DNA of 64,000 nt from Spirometra erinaceieuropaei (lineage: Eukaryota; Platyhelminthes; Cestoda; Diphyllobothriidea; Diphyllobothriidae). Both the position numbers and the translations under genes were made by a program. The stretch's first letter is position 1, and every line of letters starts with the position of its first letter. Under the pieces are notes generated by a model, which saw only the letters and a program-made list of their open reading frames with translations, did no database searches and was not told the DNA's origin. Of the stretch, positions 1-10,699 are shown one piece after another. Location: NCBI GenBank assembly GCA_902702965.1, contig CACRXP010000303.1:395126-459125 (forward strand), in the 5' to 3' direction.

Positions 1-1
1 C

Positions 2-913
2 ATCAACGATCGCCTGATGAGCCTCCACCTGCCTTTCTGGGGAGGCAACTTCGCCACCATCATCAGCGCCTACGCTCCGACGATGACCAACCCCGACGCC
101 GTCAGAGACAAATTCTACGAGGACCTGCACGCCCTCTTGGCGACTGTGTCGAAGGCGGACAAGTTGATTGTCCTTGGTGACTTCAACGCCCGCGTCGGCA
201 CAGACCATACTGCCTGGGGAGGAGTGCTGGGTCCCTACGGTCTCCGCGGCTCCAACGACAATGGTCTGCTGCTTCTCCGCACCTGCGCAGAACACCGCCT
301 CCTCCTGACGAACACGTTCTTCTGTCGGCCGGAGCGAGAGAAGGCCACCTGGAGACATCCTCGGTCGCGCCAGTGGCACCTGCTGGACTACGTCCTCGTC
401 CGGAGGCGAGATCAGCGGGACATGCTGGTGACGAAGGCGATCGCAGGTGCTGACGAGTGGACAGACCATTGCCTCGTCATCTCGAAGATGCGTATTCGCC
501 TACAGCCTCGCAGGAGACTACAAGGTAAGCGACTCCCAGGTAAGCTGAATGTTGCCTTGTTGTCTTTGCCCGCTCAGCATCTTCATTTCAGCAATGAGCT
601 AGCTCAAAGGCTAGACAACCTTCCTATCGCTGCCGCCGACGACGCCGCCGCTGCCGAGAACGCCTCCGTGGAGAACCGCTGGTGTCAACTGCGAGACACG
701 GTCCAGTCGACGGCGCTCGCCGTCCTCGGTCGCGCTCCCCGCCAACACCAGGACTGGTTCGACGACAAAGACGCCGCCATCAGAAATCTGCTAGCTGAGA
801 AGAACCGCCTACACAAAGCCTACGTAGATCACCCCACTGATGCCACCAAAGCTGCCTTCTACCGCAGTCGCCGCCAACTTCAGCAAAGACTGCGCGAGAT
901 GCAGGACGCCTAG
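2..913 (+). CDS. Retrotransposon apurinic-like endonuclease domain (partial, element A1)
   Basis: The frame is open from base 2, so the true start lies outside the window; the ATG at 17 is internal by comparison with the copy at 46080. The protein carries the conserved LGDFNARVG block (about residues 53-61 counted from the ATG at 17) and the late WTDHCLV block, which hold the Asp/Asn and Asp-His residues of exonuclease/endonuclease/phosphatase nucleases that nick target DNA for reverse transcription. A basic tract ([15 protein letters not shown]) and a helical linker follow. The TAG at 911-913 breaks a frame that continues (TARKAEEIQG) to the nested insertion. This is a pseudogene in practice. 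Confidence 0.85.
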   Translation: MNDRLMSLHLPFWGGNFATIISAYAPTMTNPDAVRDKFYEDLHALLATVSKADKLIVLGDFNARVGTDHTAWGGVLGPYGLRGSNDNGLLLLRTCAEHRLLLTNTFFCRPEREKATWRHPRSRQWHLLDYVLVRRRDQRDMLVTKAIAGADEWTDHCLVISKMRIRLQPRRRLQGKRLPGKLNVALLSLPAQHLHFSNELAQRLDNLPIAAADDAAAAENASVENRWCQLRDTVQSTALAVLGRAPRQHQDWFDDKDAAIRNLLAEKNRLHKAYVDHPTDATKAAFYRSRRQLQQRLREMQDA

Positions 914-943
914 ACTGCTCGCAAAGCTGAGGAGATTCAAGGG

Positions 944-2268
944 TAAATAAATAAATAAATAAATAAATTTTAATTTAATGCCAGTTTACAGGCATTGTCA
1001 AGGGAAGCGATTAAACACAAATCCGACCAGCAGTGAAAAAAAAACTCCTGAGCTTAAGGCATAAAAATATAGTTGATGGTGGTTTTTGTGGTTTGGAGGG
1101 CTCAGGAGAAAAAAACTGTCGGCGGTGGTAGAATATCGGCCGTCAAGAAGGGGGGAGGTTGCACGGTATCGGAGATTATCGGACGTCAAATTCCTTTCAT
1201 GAAGTTGGGGATAGTCAAAGTAGAGGCGTCGAGGAACAGCTGGTGAAACCGGCCATAGTGTTCAGAGACCACAAACGCCATCGCTACGGTACAGTCGATC
1301 GGTAGATTCAGCACCCAAAATTTGTGGGAGCTTTTCTGAATGCAAAAATCGAGTAATAGTTCTCTTAAATAAAGGAAAATTTTGCAGAGTTTTCACACTC
1401 ATGGGTAGTTTATTCCAAATAGCAATTGCATTTACAGAAAAGAACCGACGATATTTAACAGTACGTGCCAGAGGCAGAAATAAGAAGACCTCACGGTAAC
1501 TGTTACGTCGTGGGTGGATATGATGTCTTAAAGAGGTGAGCGGGTTAAATGTGTGATTATATAAGAGTTTAAATAGGAAAAATAGTCCCTTTTGTAATCT
1601 ACGGAACCATAAAGGATCAAGGCCTGTAAGCCGGCAACGTTCTTGGTAAGACAAATGTCGGTGTTCTGGGGTTAAAATTCTCTTGGTAAAAAAGTGTTGA
1701 ACGGATTCTATTTTCTTCCGCTCAGTAGCACGCATGAGGCTAAATGAAAACGAACAGTATTCCAGACCAGGTCTAACGTACATGTTGTAAAGGCGCATTC
1801 TGATGTCCCTAGTTTAAAAGCTTCGGAGGATAAACCTGGTCGTTCTGCGTGCTTTGGAGACTATAAAGGCACAGTGCTCCGAGAGATTGAGACTCTTGGA
1901 GTATGATACGCCCAAATCCTTTATTACCCCTGGCACATTTATTGCGTGACCTTCAATACTTAGTTGAGGTTGGCGGTCGTCGCCAACCACCATGACTGAG
2001 CACTTATGCCAAAAAAGAGAAAGGCGCCATGTGCGGCACCACTGGGCGAAAGCCTGTAGATCGCTCTTTAGGAGCTCAAGCACGATTTCACGATCTGCCG
2101 GCTTATATCGATATGCAACTTTAAGATCATCGGCATACATGAAAGGCTTACCATTCTGAAATAAATCGGGTACATCATTAACGAAAAGGCAAAATAAAAG
2201 CGGGCCGAGTACACTACCCTGAATGACTCCACTCCTCACACGTGTGGGGTTGGAGATGGTATTGGAAA
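944..2268 (-). mobile_element. Element B copy 1: 5'-truncated CR1/Jockey-like LINE nested antisense in element A
   Basis: On the minus strand the sequence encodes the C-terminal half of a reverse transcriptase and then a 3' UTR ending in an (ATTT)n tail, seen on the plus strand as repeated aaat at 944-966. The flanks prove the nesting: EN-linker codons ...EEIQG end at about 943 and ADRNEWKNFF resumes at about 2269, and the same sequence is uninterrupted in the copy at 47240-47290. The terminal block 967-1035 is repeated at 8530-8609. The 3' UTR holds a 9-bp inverted pair, CTCCTGAGC (1045-1053) and GCTCAGGAG (1100-1108). A target-site duplication cannot be fixed beyond a possible TA. Confidence 0.85.
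1262..2264 (-). pseudogene. CR1/Jockey-like reverse transcriptase, C-terminal half (element B1)
   Basis: On the minus strand it shows SGVIQGSVLGPLLF, then the catalytic MYADD box (bases 2140-2126), then a C-terminal RT/thumb region with YVRPGLEYC, LSYQERCRLTGLDPLWFRR and AIWNKLP. One in-frame TAA near 1814-1816 interrupts an otherwise continuous frame, so this is a fairly young dead copy. The 5' half of the RT and the endonuclease are absent, as expected of 5' truncation during target-primed reverse transcription. The ORF extends past 2268 into element A sequence, but that extension is chance. Confidence 0.85.
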
Positions 2269-2666
2269 TCTTAACGCGGACCGCAACGAATGGAAGAACT
2301 TCTTCTCTGCGATCAAAGCTGTCTACGGTCCGCCGACGAAGGGCACCGCTCCTCTCCTCAGCGCCGACGGCAACACTCTCCTGACTGAGAAAACGTAAAT
2401 CCTGCAGCGATGGGCCGAGCATTTCCGAGGCGTCCTCAACCGCCCCTCCGTCATCTCCGACGCCGCCATCGAGCGTTTGCCGCAAGTGGAGACCAACGTG
2501 GACCTCGACCTCCCGCCATCCCTCCAGGAGACCATCAGGGCCGTGCAGCAGCTCTCCAGCGGGAAAGCACCCGGATCGGACGCGATCCCTGCTGAGGTCT
2601 ACAAGCACGGAGGTCCCCAACTCATGGATCACCTGACTGCTCTCTTCCAAGAAATGTGGCGTCAAG

Positions 2667-4022
2667 GTGAAGTCCCGCAAGATTTCAAAGACGCAAGCAT
2701 CGTGCATCTCTACAAGCGCAAAAGGGAATTGCCAAGTCTGCGACAATCACCGCGGCATCTCCCTGCTGAACATCGCCGGGAAGATCTTCGCACGAATCCT
2801 CCTCAACCGCCTCAATAACCATCTGGAACAGGGCCTTCTGCCGGAAAGCCAATGCGGCTTCCGTCGTCATCGTGGGACCACGGATATGATCTTCGCAGCC
2901 CGCCAACTTCAGGAGAAGTGCCAGGAGATGCGGACGCACCTGTACTTTACCTTCGTGGACCTGACGAAAGCCTTCGACACGGTGAATCGTGAAGGACTGT
3001 GGAAGATCATGCAGAAATTCGGCTGTCCGGAGCGATTCACCCAGATGGTGCGTCAGCTGCACGACGGTATGATGGCGCGAGTCACGGACAACGGAGCTGT
3101 CTCAAAGGCATTCACAGTGACCAATGGAGTGAAGCAGGGCTGCGTACTGGCGCCTACCCTCTTCAGTCTTATGTTCTCTGCCATGCTGATGGACGCCTAC
3201 CGCGACGAACGCCCCGGGATCCGCATCGCCTACAGGACGGACGGTCACTTGCTGAATCAACGGCGGATGCACTTCCAATCGCGCGTATCCACAACCACCG
3301 TTCACGAACTCCTCTTCGCCGACGACTGCGCCCTAAACACCACCTCGGAAGAGGAGATGCAACGGAGCATGGACCTGTTCTCCGCCGCCTGCGAGAACTT
3401 CGGTCTGGCCATCAACACACAGAAGACGGTGGTGATGCACCAACCGCCACCCAACTCGGCCACAGCCCCCAACGCGCCGCCGCAAATCAGCGTGAATGGG
3501 ACCCTACTGCAAGTGGTGGAGAACTTCCCTTACCTGGGCAGTACTCTCTCCCGCAACACCAAGATCGACGACGAAGTCGCCAACAGGATCTCGAAAGCCA
3601 GTCAAGCCTTCGGTCGCCTCCAAAGCACAGTTTGGAATCGCCACGGTCTTCAGCTGAGCACGAAGCTGAAGATGTACAAGGCCGTCATCCTGCCGACACT
3701 ACTGTATGGAGCGGAGACTTGGACGGTGTACGCAAAGCAGGCACGTCGTCTGAACCACTTCCACCTCAGTTGTCTTCGTCGCATCCTTAAGCTAAATTGG
3801 CAGGATCGAATCCCCGACACTGATGTGCTGGAACGGACGGGAATTCTCAGCATCTACGCCATACTGAGGCAAATTCAGCTGCGCTGGAGCAGTCACCTGG
3901 TGCGCATGGACGACGAGCGACTACCCAAACGACTCTTCTACGGAGACGTCGCGACGGGTTCTCGCCGTCAAGGAGGCCAGATTCGCCGTTACAAGGATAC
4001 ATTGAAGTTCTCCCTGAAATGA
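2667..4022 (+). CDS. Reverse transcriptase domain (element A1)
   Basis: A 451-codon open frame covers most of a non-LTR reverse transcriptase. In order it shows [15 protein letters not shown] (about residues 27-41), [29 protein letters not shown] (motif A with the catalytic Asp), [20 protein letters not shown] (motif B), LLFADDCAL (motif C; FADD codons 3315-3326), and the downstream FPYLGSTLS and YGAETWT blocks. The true RT frame begins upstream in another frame (VHLYKRK, about 2700-2720), so the first 20 or so codons from the annotated start are not genuine. The frame ends at a TGA at 4020-4022 that replaces an Arg-like codon before LQINPTNWEE. Confidence 0.88.
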   Translation: MKSRKISKTQASCISTSAKGNCQVCDNHRGISLLNIAGKIFARILLNRLNNHLEQGLLPESQCGFRRHRGTTDMIFAARQLQEKCQEMRTHLYFTFVDLTKAFDTVNREGLWKIMQKFGCPERFTQMVRQLHDGMMARVTDNGAVSKAFTVTNGVKQGCVLAPTLFSLMFSAMLMDAYRDERPGIRIAYRTDGHLLNQRRMHFQSRVSTTTVHELLFADDCALNTTSEEEMQRSMDLFSAACENFGLAINTQKTVVMHQPPPNSATAPNAPPQISVNGTLLQVVENFPYLGSTLSRNTKIDDEVANRISKASQAFGRLQSTVWNRHGLQLSTKLKMYKAVILPTLLYGAETWTVYAKQARRLNHFHLSCLRRILKLNWQDRIPDTDVLERTGILSIYAILRQIQLRWSSHLVRMDDERLPKRLFYGDVATGSRRQGGQIRRYKDTLKFSLK

Positions 4023-4727
4023 CTGCAAATAAACCCCACCAACTGGGAGGAGCTTGCACTCGATCGACCGACCTGGAGGAGGACAGTGAAGACAGGCGCT
4101 GCGATCTACGAAGCCAACCGCATCGCTGCCGCCAAAGCGAAACGTGAAGCCCGCAAATCACAACTTCGCCCAGTAAGCAACGCCGCCGCACAACCGCTTC
4201 CAACGTGTCCTCGATGTCAACGGACATTCCGGGCTCGAATCGGACTTGTTGGACATCTTCGGATTAACTGCGCCTCTCAAACGGCACCAACCATCGTCCC
4301 CCCGCCCGCCTCTTCCTCCTCCTCCTCTCCGCCGCCAACTAACCCTGACAATTCTTCTGACCCACCACTTCCATCATCCTTTTCCTTCTTCTCCTCCTCC
4401 TCCTCCTCCTCCTCCTCCTCGCCCACTGCTCCAACGGCGGGCGCTCAGGCGACCGTCCCGCGCACAACAACCGACACTACTACCACCTCACCCGACTCCA
4501 GCGATGAGGATCAGGACTACACCTGCCCTCACTGCAACCGTACCTTTACCTCACACATCGGCCTGGTCGGTCACTTGCGAATCCATCGCACAGAGCCTGG
4601 CGAACCAGTGCCTGGAGCACCCACCTATACCCACCGAGCTCGTCTCAACTGCCCACACTGTCCTCGCACTTTCAGGCACCGCATGGGCCCATTCAGCCAC
4701 ATGCGCATCCCCGACGACCTGCGGTAG
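4023..4727 (+). CDS. C-terminal C2H2 zinc-finger segment of element A1
   Basis: It continues the RT frame after the TGA at 4020-4022; an ATG-less ORF begins at 4086. Three finger units are seen. The first is CPRCQRTF...HLRINC, a C2HC variant. The second is CPHCNRTF...HLRIH, complete. The third is CPHCPRTF...HMRIP, whose last His has become Pro. A Ser/Pro/Thr-rich low-complexity linker, including a TCC run at 4394-4421, separates the first finger from the second. In this element the fingers probably bind nucleic acid during targeting or RNP assembly, by analogy with zinc fingers of other LINEs. The spacer GEPVPGAPTYTHR recurs in other copies. Confidence 0.8.
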   Translation: MQINPTNWEELALDRPTWRRTVKTGAAIYEANRIAAAKAKREARKSQLRPVSNAAAQPLPTCPRCQRTFRARIGLVGHLRINCASQTAPTIVPPPASSSSSSPPPTNPDNSSDPPLPSSFSFFSSSSSSSSSSPTAPTAGAQATVPRTTTDTTTTSPDSSDEDQDYTCPHCNRTFTSHIGLVGHLRIHRTEPGEPVPGAPTYTHRARLNCPHCPRTFRHRMGPFSHMRIPDDLR

Positions 4728-5818
4728 ACAACCGCCGGCCACACCACACATCCACTCACTCCCTACCTCCTCCTCCACCACCACCACCATCACCCCACCA
4801 GAAATCAACACTCACACACCTCATGCACCCAACTACCACCTCCCACGCAAGTGGGAAGTCCGCATCTCGACTCGGTCCCCATGCGGCTTCGGCTGCACGG
4901 GTGACTTGAGTCCGAGACTATCCCGACACGTCAGGCGTCGTGGATAGGAAGGTTGCTGATTGAGGCCCGCTCTGGGTTCACGCAGTTCGTCACGTTGTGT
5001 GTGTGTTGTGTGGAGTGGCGGACTGGTGGGCTGGGAACGGGCTGAAACAGCACCTTCCACGGCACTCCCACGCAAATGAGAGACACGCCGTTCAACCCCC
5101 GTTGTGTGAAATCCTGGTATTGTGTGTATGGGGGGCCAGGTCGTGCCGTGGCGCGCGCAGTCATGGTCATTCGACCATGACAGCCACCGCGCCCATTCCC
5201 CACTCCAGTCTGCTGACCGGCTCGGACAGCGGCTGGGGTGTGGGAGTGGGAAGGGAGAGTGAGGTCGACGACTCAGCGCACTTCCTCCTCACTATAAGCA
5301 ATCTGACGCGCTTGAAGCTATCACGGTGCGCTAAAAGCCGTGGCTTGGAAGGTTGCCAACTGACGGGGTATCTTGGACCTCCTCCTTGACCGGAGGCGGT
5401 CTGAGAGTCAGGCTGCAATGGCTCCCTTTTAATGTGGACTTTATGGCACTCCCATCACAGTGTGGGATCCGAGCCAGGCGTTGGCGGCACGCCCAGGTGT
5501 GGCTTCGTCCGTGCCAGCCTCCAAATCTCTCTTGTGTTGGTTGAAATCCGGGTTATTTGTTGTGTGGACCAGGGGGTGTGGTGGAACGTCAAGGTGAAGA
5601 TCCGTCCGAGCCATCCACCTGCGGCCTCTCTCGTCTCCAGTCTTCTTGACACTGTCTTGACACCGGGCTCGGGCGAGGGAGGAGGAGAGAGTGCATGTAA
5701 ATGCTACGCAAGTCTACCGGCACTATAAACCCCTGCGTAAGTCACCGTCCCTGCTCCCATTGCTGCTGCAACTGTGGGGCACACGGTGGACATCATCGAA
5801 ACCGATGGTCGAACTGTC
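4728..5818 (+). repeat. Element A 3' UTR, subfamily 1
   Basis: This is non-coding GC-rich sequence after the zinc-finger stop. It matches 22029-23047 at high identity, including ctatcccgacacgtca, tgttgtgtg, gtgcgctaaaagc and ttggaaggttgccaactgac. Antisense or partial relatives lie at 20005-20300, 33980-34515 and 35330-35770. ORFs reported by simple six-frame reading here are not conserved in frame between copies and are not genes. Confidence 0.8.
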
Positions 5819-5820
5819 AC

Positions 5821-6281
5821 CCGGTAATTTGGCTGGCTGTCACCGGGGTTGCTGCTCACCCCCCCCCCCCCCTCGTGACTGATTCCACTGCTCAGGGAAT
5901 GCCTCAGCATCGAATATGGTAACTGGAGGCCATTGTACAGCAGCAGATCCGGCTGCAGGCAGAACACCTACGTTCGAGGAACTAGGAGATTACTCCGGAG
6001 GCGGACGACCGATCAAACAGCAGCGGTGGGAGAAAGACACTAGCTCTCAGGTGGCGGCTCATTCCACGGGACTCGGCCATATTTTAAAGTTCTAAGAAGC
6101 CGAAATCCTCGCAAGAGGTGACGACCGCGTGACCTGCGAGCTGCTCTAGTCATAGCCTTTGGGCCTGCAATTGACCTCCCGGTGTTGTGTTCGGTGCTGA
6201 GCATTGCCTAAGCAGTGGAATCAGTCACGTGGGGGGGGGGGTGAGCAGCAACCCCGGTGACAGCGAACCAAATTGCCAGGT
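5821..6281. mobile_element. Small inverted-repeat element (MITE-like)
   Basis: Arm 1 (5821-5912) and arm 2 (6191-6281) are close inverted copies. Each holds ctgtcaccggggttgctgct, a C/G homopolymer (5859-5872; 6230-6241) and tgactgattccactgct. They bracket about 280 bp without coding potential. The unit abuts the 3' end of element A1. No target-site duplication is clear. The size and the arms fit a non-autonomous DNA transposon or fold-back element; a recombined insertion is also possible. Confidence 0.6.
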
Positions 6282-6984
6282 AATAATCACGCCAACATCC
6301 TACATGGATGATGAAATTGCGACGATTAACGACTCGTACGTGCACTAACGAGCCATCATCGCATCAATAACGACCGTCAGAGGTGATCGCGAGAGCTGTC
6401 AATTATAGTAAGCATGTGGTCCCACGGCAGCTACGGGCTATAAATGCTGCAGTCCTTGTGCCTTCCCCATCTTTATCTGCGACTATTTCTGATAATGGGC
6501 TCGAGTGTTGACTCGAAACGTCAGGCAAATGAACCTCTTGCTCCAATAATGGAGTTTTCTGCTTCCGAACCCGTCTGTTCGTCTCTATCGGCAATTTTTC
6601 TTTGTTTTTTCAACATGAGATCGCAGGCAACACTTCGTCGAAGATTGGAGGGAACCAAATTCCAGGCTTCTAGTTTGAGATCCATTGTCATTATGAAAAA
6701 ACTTGGGCACTCGAAAATTTTAACAATGTTATGTCTCGTTATAGATTTTTTCTGTTCTTCGTACCCTTCTCGAAGGAAAAATGTAATCATTTACTATTAT
6801 CCCCCATCAATCTTGTTGTCACTGAGACCAAAGACTGGCACAAACTACGTTTTTCTTTATTTTGAAAAATGTTCTTCAAAGTAGACAGCCATTCGATGTC
6901 GTCTTTCACTTCCTTTTCTCCCTTGAGTAGGAATCCATCTGGATAAAGGTAAAGAAGTGTAATGCACAAAACCTAGAATTCCTA
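6282..6984. other. Unassigned sequence with a hammerhead-like hairpin
   Basis: No convincing gene is seen. Open frames on both strands (for example 6444-6884 + and 6521-6790 -) have no recognised family. A structured motif at 6489-6522 (CTGATAA, stem, GAAAC, GTC) matches 12904-12937 in layout. Confidence 0.4.
6489..6522 (+). ncRNA. Second hammerhead-like hairpin (candidate)
   Basis: CTGATAA (6489-6495) is followed by GAGT (6503-6506) paired with ACTC (6511-6514), then GAAA (6515-6518), C and GTC (6520-6522). The downstream aggcaaat matches the copy at 12938. The stem bases differ from that copy but still pair. The core G has become A in CTGATAA, so activity is doubtful. Confidence 0.35.
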
Positions 6985-7934
6985 GCGATTTACAGACCAC
7001 TACACCTTCCGAGTACAGCTGATGAATAGCTCCTTCATGTAGTCAAGGACGTAGCTAGCCACCAGGAGGTTCTTATTGATGGGGATTTCAACGCACCTGT
7101 AATAGAGTGAGAAAATATGGTAGTTAATGGTAGGCCAACTTCCTTCAGCAATAAGCTAATGGACCTCCCACTCGATCTCCCTCTGGCGCAAAATGTGAAG
7201 GTACCAACAAGATTTTAAGAGAACCAGAGAGCGAATTGCCTGGACCTAGTTTTCACTAGACTTCTCTAATATCGACGAGGTGTATTCCTATGCACCTCTA
7301 GGGAAAAGTGACCATGCTACGCTACGATGGGATTACTCGCTCTTTTCTCAACGCCAGAAGAAAACAGAAGGCCAACCTAATATATGGAAGGAAGATTTTA
7401 ACACGATGAAGGAAGAATTGATGTCCGTGAATTGGGACCGTTTGCACAGGGAGATCCGGAGGACGACTGGAGATCTTTTAAGACGATTTCACTTGATCCA
7501 ATTTGGCGCTGTTGTCCATCTAAACTACAATAAACAACTAATCGACCTCCTTGGTTAACTAGGGGCCTAAATAGGCAGTTACGAAAGAAAAGCAAAGATG
7601 GAAAATATTCAGGGAAACTGCGTCACCAGCGCATTTCGAAGAATTTCGTCGTCCACGAAATGCAGTCATAAAATGTATCCGTCAGGCAAGGAAGGAATAT
7701 GAATCCAAAATTATCCGACATGCTGAACAGAAACCCAAGATTTTATTTCACTATCATAACAGTAGACTGAAAAACAAGGACCCGGTCGCCGTACTGAAGG
7801 ATGATAATGGTGTAGAAATCATTGAGAACAGCGGGAAAGCCGAACACTTAGGACGGTATTTTGCCTCGGTTTTTACTAGGGAAACAGAGTTTCGTAGTCT
7901 CAGTACCAGCAGTGCTGTTGAGACCGCTGGTCCC

Positions 7935-8279
7935 GTGATTGACGTCATATTCTTCCCGACAGCTGTTGTGGAAAGGGAGCTGCAAAATCTCAAAGAAGCA
8001 AAGTCCTCGAGTCCGGACAATATACCGGCCAAATTCTTGAAAGAATTAGCGAACGAACTCTCCAAAACACTTGCACACATCTTCCGTTTTTCATTCGAAT
8101 TAGGGAGGCTGCCATGGGAATGGAAGACAGCAAATATCTTTCCGATATACAAGGGCACTAATGCTAACAATTACCGGCCTGTTAGTCTCACCTGCATCTG
8201 CTGTAAAATAATGGAAGCCATAGTTCAGAAAGCAACAATGAAGTTCCTGAAGAAGAACCACTTACTCTCAGACTTTTAG
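7935..8279 (+). pseudogene. RT N-terminal segment of element C
   Basis: The open frame shows the helix and palm entry typical of CR1/Jockey RTs: SSSPDNIPAKFLKELANELS, LPWEWKTANIFPIYKG and NYRPVSLTC. It ends at a TAG at 8277-8279, after which the same protein continues (FRQNRS...) in the element. It is the most legible part of a dead LINE. Confidence 0.75.
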
Positions 8280-8514
8280 CACTGCTTCAGACAGAACCGC
8301 TCGTGCCTTTTCAGTTTATTACTCTCAACGGAGCCGTGGACTCGCGCACTGGACGAGGATGGTAGGGTGGATGTCATCTACACGGACCTCAAGAGGGCGT
8401 TCGACAGCGTCCCACACAACCGCCTAATCTACAAACTTTCTGAAATTAGGATAAGAGAAAGGCTGCTGACATGGATAACAGATTTTCTTACAGGGAGATC
8501 ACAAACCGTATGCG

Positions 8515-8609
8515 TTAAATAAATAAATAAATAAATTTTTTATTTAATGCCAGTTTACAGACATTGTCAAGGGAAGCGATTAAACATAAATCCGACCAGC
8601 AGTGAGGCC
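8515..8609 (-). mobile_element. 3'-end fragment of element B inserted in element C
   Basis: The aaat repeats followed by atgccagtttacagacattg and gattaaacataaatccgacc match 944-1035 almost base for base. This is a minimal 5'-truncated B insertion of about 95 bp in antisense orientation. It splits element C between its motif A and motif B regions. Confidence 0.8.
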
Positions 8610-8972
8610 TCGAGGTCAACTCCTACCCCCGTTCTAAGTGGTGTACCCAAGGGCTCTGTCTAAGCGCCGTTGCTATTCCTGGTTTACAGTAACGACTGCG
8701 TCGACGACCTGGGATGCAGCGCCATCATGTTTGCTGACGATGTTAAGCTGTGGAGAGCCATCAGATCCGACGCAGATAGATAGGCGTTTCAAGACAGTCT
8801 CAACCGCCTGAACAGTCGATCAGCTCGTTTGCTCCTTGATTTTAATGTGGACAAATGATTGATCCTGAGACTCCGTACCAAAAAGACCAGTAAGGAGGAC
8901 GATTCCTTTTAATACGTCCTGGGTGGGCAACCTCCTTCAAATGTTCTGGAGCAGAAGGACCTCGGCGTCCTA

Positions 8973-9299
8973 ATGGCCTCCTCGCTGAAACCATCGTCAC
9001 AGTGCCGAAGGGCTTCCAAACGTACGATAAGAGTGTTCATTGCGCTGAGGCGAGGATTTGTGTTGATCGATAACGAGCTGTTCGGAAAAACCTATGGGGC
9101 ATTCGTTCGGTCTCACTTCGAGTATGTAGTCCAGGCCTGGCAATCGTGGTTGAGGAAGGATTATCAACAACTTGTAAGTGTGCACCGGATGACTACGAAG
9201 ACGGTCAAGAACCTTGATCATCTGTCTTACGAAACCAGACTGACTGAACTATATCTGTTTCCTCTCAATTACAGGCAATTGCGCGGCTATTTCATTTAA
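8973..9299 (+). pseudogene. RT C-terminal segment of element C
   Basis: The frame reads ALRRGFVLIDNELFGKTYGAFVRSHFEYVVQAW and MTTKTVKNLDHLSYETRLTEL, the usual C-terminal RT block of CR1/Jockey-like LINEs (compare YVRPGLEYC...LSYQERC in element B1). The TAA at 9297-9299 breaks it, and coding similarity resumes (RRNAFSQRVIRAWNGL) to about 9540. Confidence 0.7.
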
Positions 9300-9690
9300 A
9301 CCTACCAGATTATCAGAGGTCGTGAGCGTGTCCTAGACTTTGACGAATTCTTCGAATTGGCCGGGACTGACCGTCTGTGTGGTCATCCCTTTTAACTGCA
9401 GAGGAAGCTGGCCCATACGGACGTCCGACGGAACGCCTTCTCGCAGAGGGTCATTAGAGCATGGAACGGACTCCTTGATGCGGTGGTTCTTTCCGAAACT
9501 GTTGGGTCCTTTAAGTGCAGACTAGGCACTCATTTCCTGAGAAACTACTGTTCGTCTAATCACGATTGTGTTAATGACGGCAGTTTGCGCCTGGCTCACA
9601 CTTGTCGCTAACTTTTGAATTTCCCTATTCGCTGATGTAATTATTGATTCTATTTCTGTTTATCGATATGAATAGGGGGCTCAAGGGCGA

Positions 9691-10690
9691 AAGCCTCATT
9701 CCCTTAATTAATTGACTTAAACTGTCTGACTCTCGTGGCTTCACCTCTAAAGCCGCTGAAGCTAAAATACTTTCATGCAGAAGCAAAAATCCATTCATTC
9801 TAGGCGAATTATTCTCGTCGGTAGAAGCAGACTTTGTTTCCTCTTATTTGGAACGCTCAACTCAATGTCTTAGAGGAAATAAGCTTTTTACTAGTCCGGA
9901 TAAAACTCCAACGAAACGCAGAGTTCCCTCTTCGTTAGCAAACAAAAAGCCATCCATGAATTTCGCTTATTTGCAATCGGTTTCTGAGGTAGGTCTTTCA
10001 TCTCGTGTCAGCCAACGTTGTCCCGTATCTACGCGGCCTTCGTTCCACCTACCTTGTCACCTGAGCACATTGTTGTTGATTCAGTTAAAACCTGTCAATT
10101 TGGTACATCACATAGAAGCGTTAATTGCTCTAACGAAGCTCTCGATTTAACCAAGCCTTTTGTTGTTAGCAGTCAAGGTGGACTAACCTTAGAGTCACAG
10201 TCGAACCCCACGGCACAGAATAATGACTTAGTTCATAAAACTGGGTCGAGTTCATCTCTCCCCCGTGAGGCCACTGAAGTATGAAATAGTGGTACAATAA
10301 AACAAGTTAGATAATAGTCCTGCGAGATCTTTAATTGTACTTAATTCGAATTCTCGACTTGAGAAGGCATAGCGGGTGGAAGTCTACCAACAAACCAACG
10401 CATAAAACGTATGTAAACAATGTGACTGATAGTTCTACCAACCCCACAGCTTGCCAGCCACCCAAAATAATAAAGCCTTCTTCTAGCGTCAACAGTTTAT
10501 CAAAACCATTTGTTCTGTTTTCTAATATAAATCACCCCACATTTTATGCTCAACATTCTCAAGATCCTGTTTTTATGCTACTGTTTCTTCTGCCTCACGA
10601 AATAGCATTTCTCTCCATGGAGCCTGCCCGAATATGTCTCCATAAATGCTGCCTATTCGGTTACTGGCAAAATCTCCACAAATTTTAGAT
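9691..10690. other. Unassigned AT-rich sequence, possibly the ORF1 region of element D
   Basis: Short open frames (9848-10150, 10018-10284, 10335-10688, all +) are Ser/Pro-rich and unrecognised. Their position just upstream of an endonuclease makes a decayed ORF1 of element D possible, but nothing in the residues proves it. Confidence 0.3.
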
Positions 10691-10699
10691 AGCAGCAGA

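Larger units (their letters stand above)
1..5818 (+). mobile_element. Element A copy 1: EN-RT-zinc-finger non-LTR retrotransposon, 5' cut by the window edge
   Basis: The order seen is an apurinic-type endonuclease (2-913), a linker (914-943 and 2269-2700), reverse transcriptase (2667-4022), a C-terminal C2H2 zinc-finger segment (to 4727) and a long GC-rich 3' UTR ending near 5818. The 3' end is placed by comparison with a second copy, since 5740-5818 matches 22968-23047 and the two diverge afterwards. The copy is dead. It has in-frame stops at 911-913 (TAG), 2396-2398 (TAA) and 4020-4022 (TGA), a frameshift near 2727-2732, and an antisense LINE inserted at about 944-2268. The RT style (YGAETW, LKLNWQD) suggests an RTE-like clade, but the clade is inferred. 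Further copies or fragments lie at 20005, 21558, 33980, 35330, 44529, 45903, 46080, 59484 and 63711. Confidence 0.88.
6985..9690 (+). mobile_element. Element C: decayed CR1/Jockey-like LINE
   Basis: Endonuclease traces come first: VYRPL near 6996, LIDGDFNAPV near 7073-7102, NCLDLVFTR near 7237, and GKSDHATLRW at about 7300. Then come the RT N-terminus (7935-8279) with NYRPVSLTCICCKIMEA, motif A VIYTDLKRAFDSVPHNRL (about 8376-8429), a FADD box (8730-8741), and the C-terminal region (8973-9540) with YGAFVRSHFEY and FSQRVIRAWNGL. Many stops and frameshifts show it is dead. A 95-bp fragment of element B is inserted at about 8515-8609, just before motif B. The approximate 3' end is taken from the loss of coding similarity. 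Confidence 0.75.

Noticed and set aside
2999..3790. A 263-codon ORF inside the element A RT
   Set aside because: It is an Arg/Ser-rich shadow in a wrong frame of the RT, which has all its motifs in the 2667-4022 frame.
4246..4947. A 233-codon Pro/Thr-rich ORF over the zinc-finger segment
   Set aside because: Shifted frame of the finger-coding sequence; no Cys/His ligands are formed.
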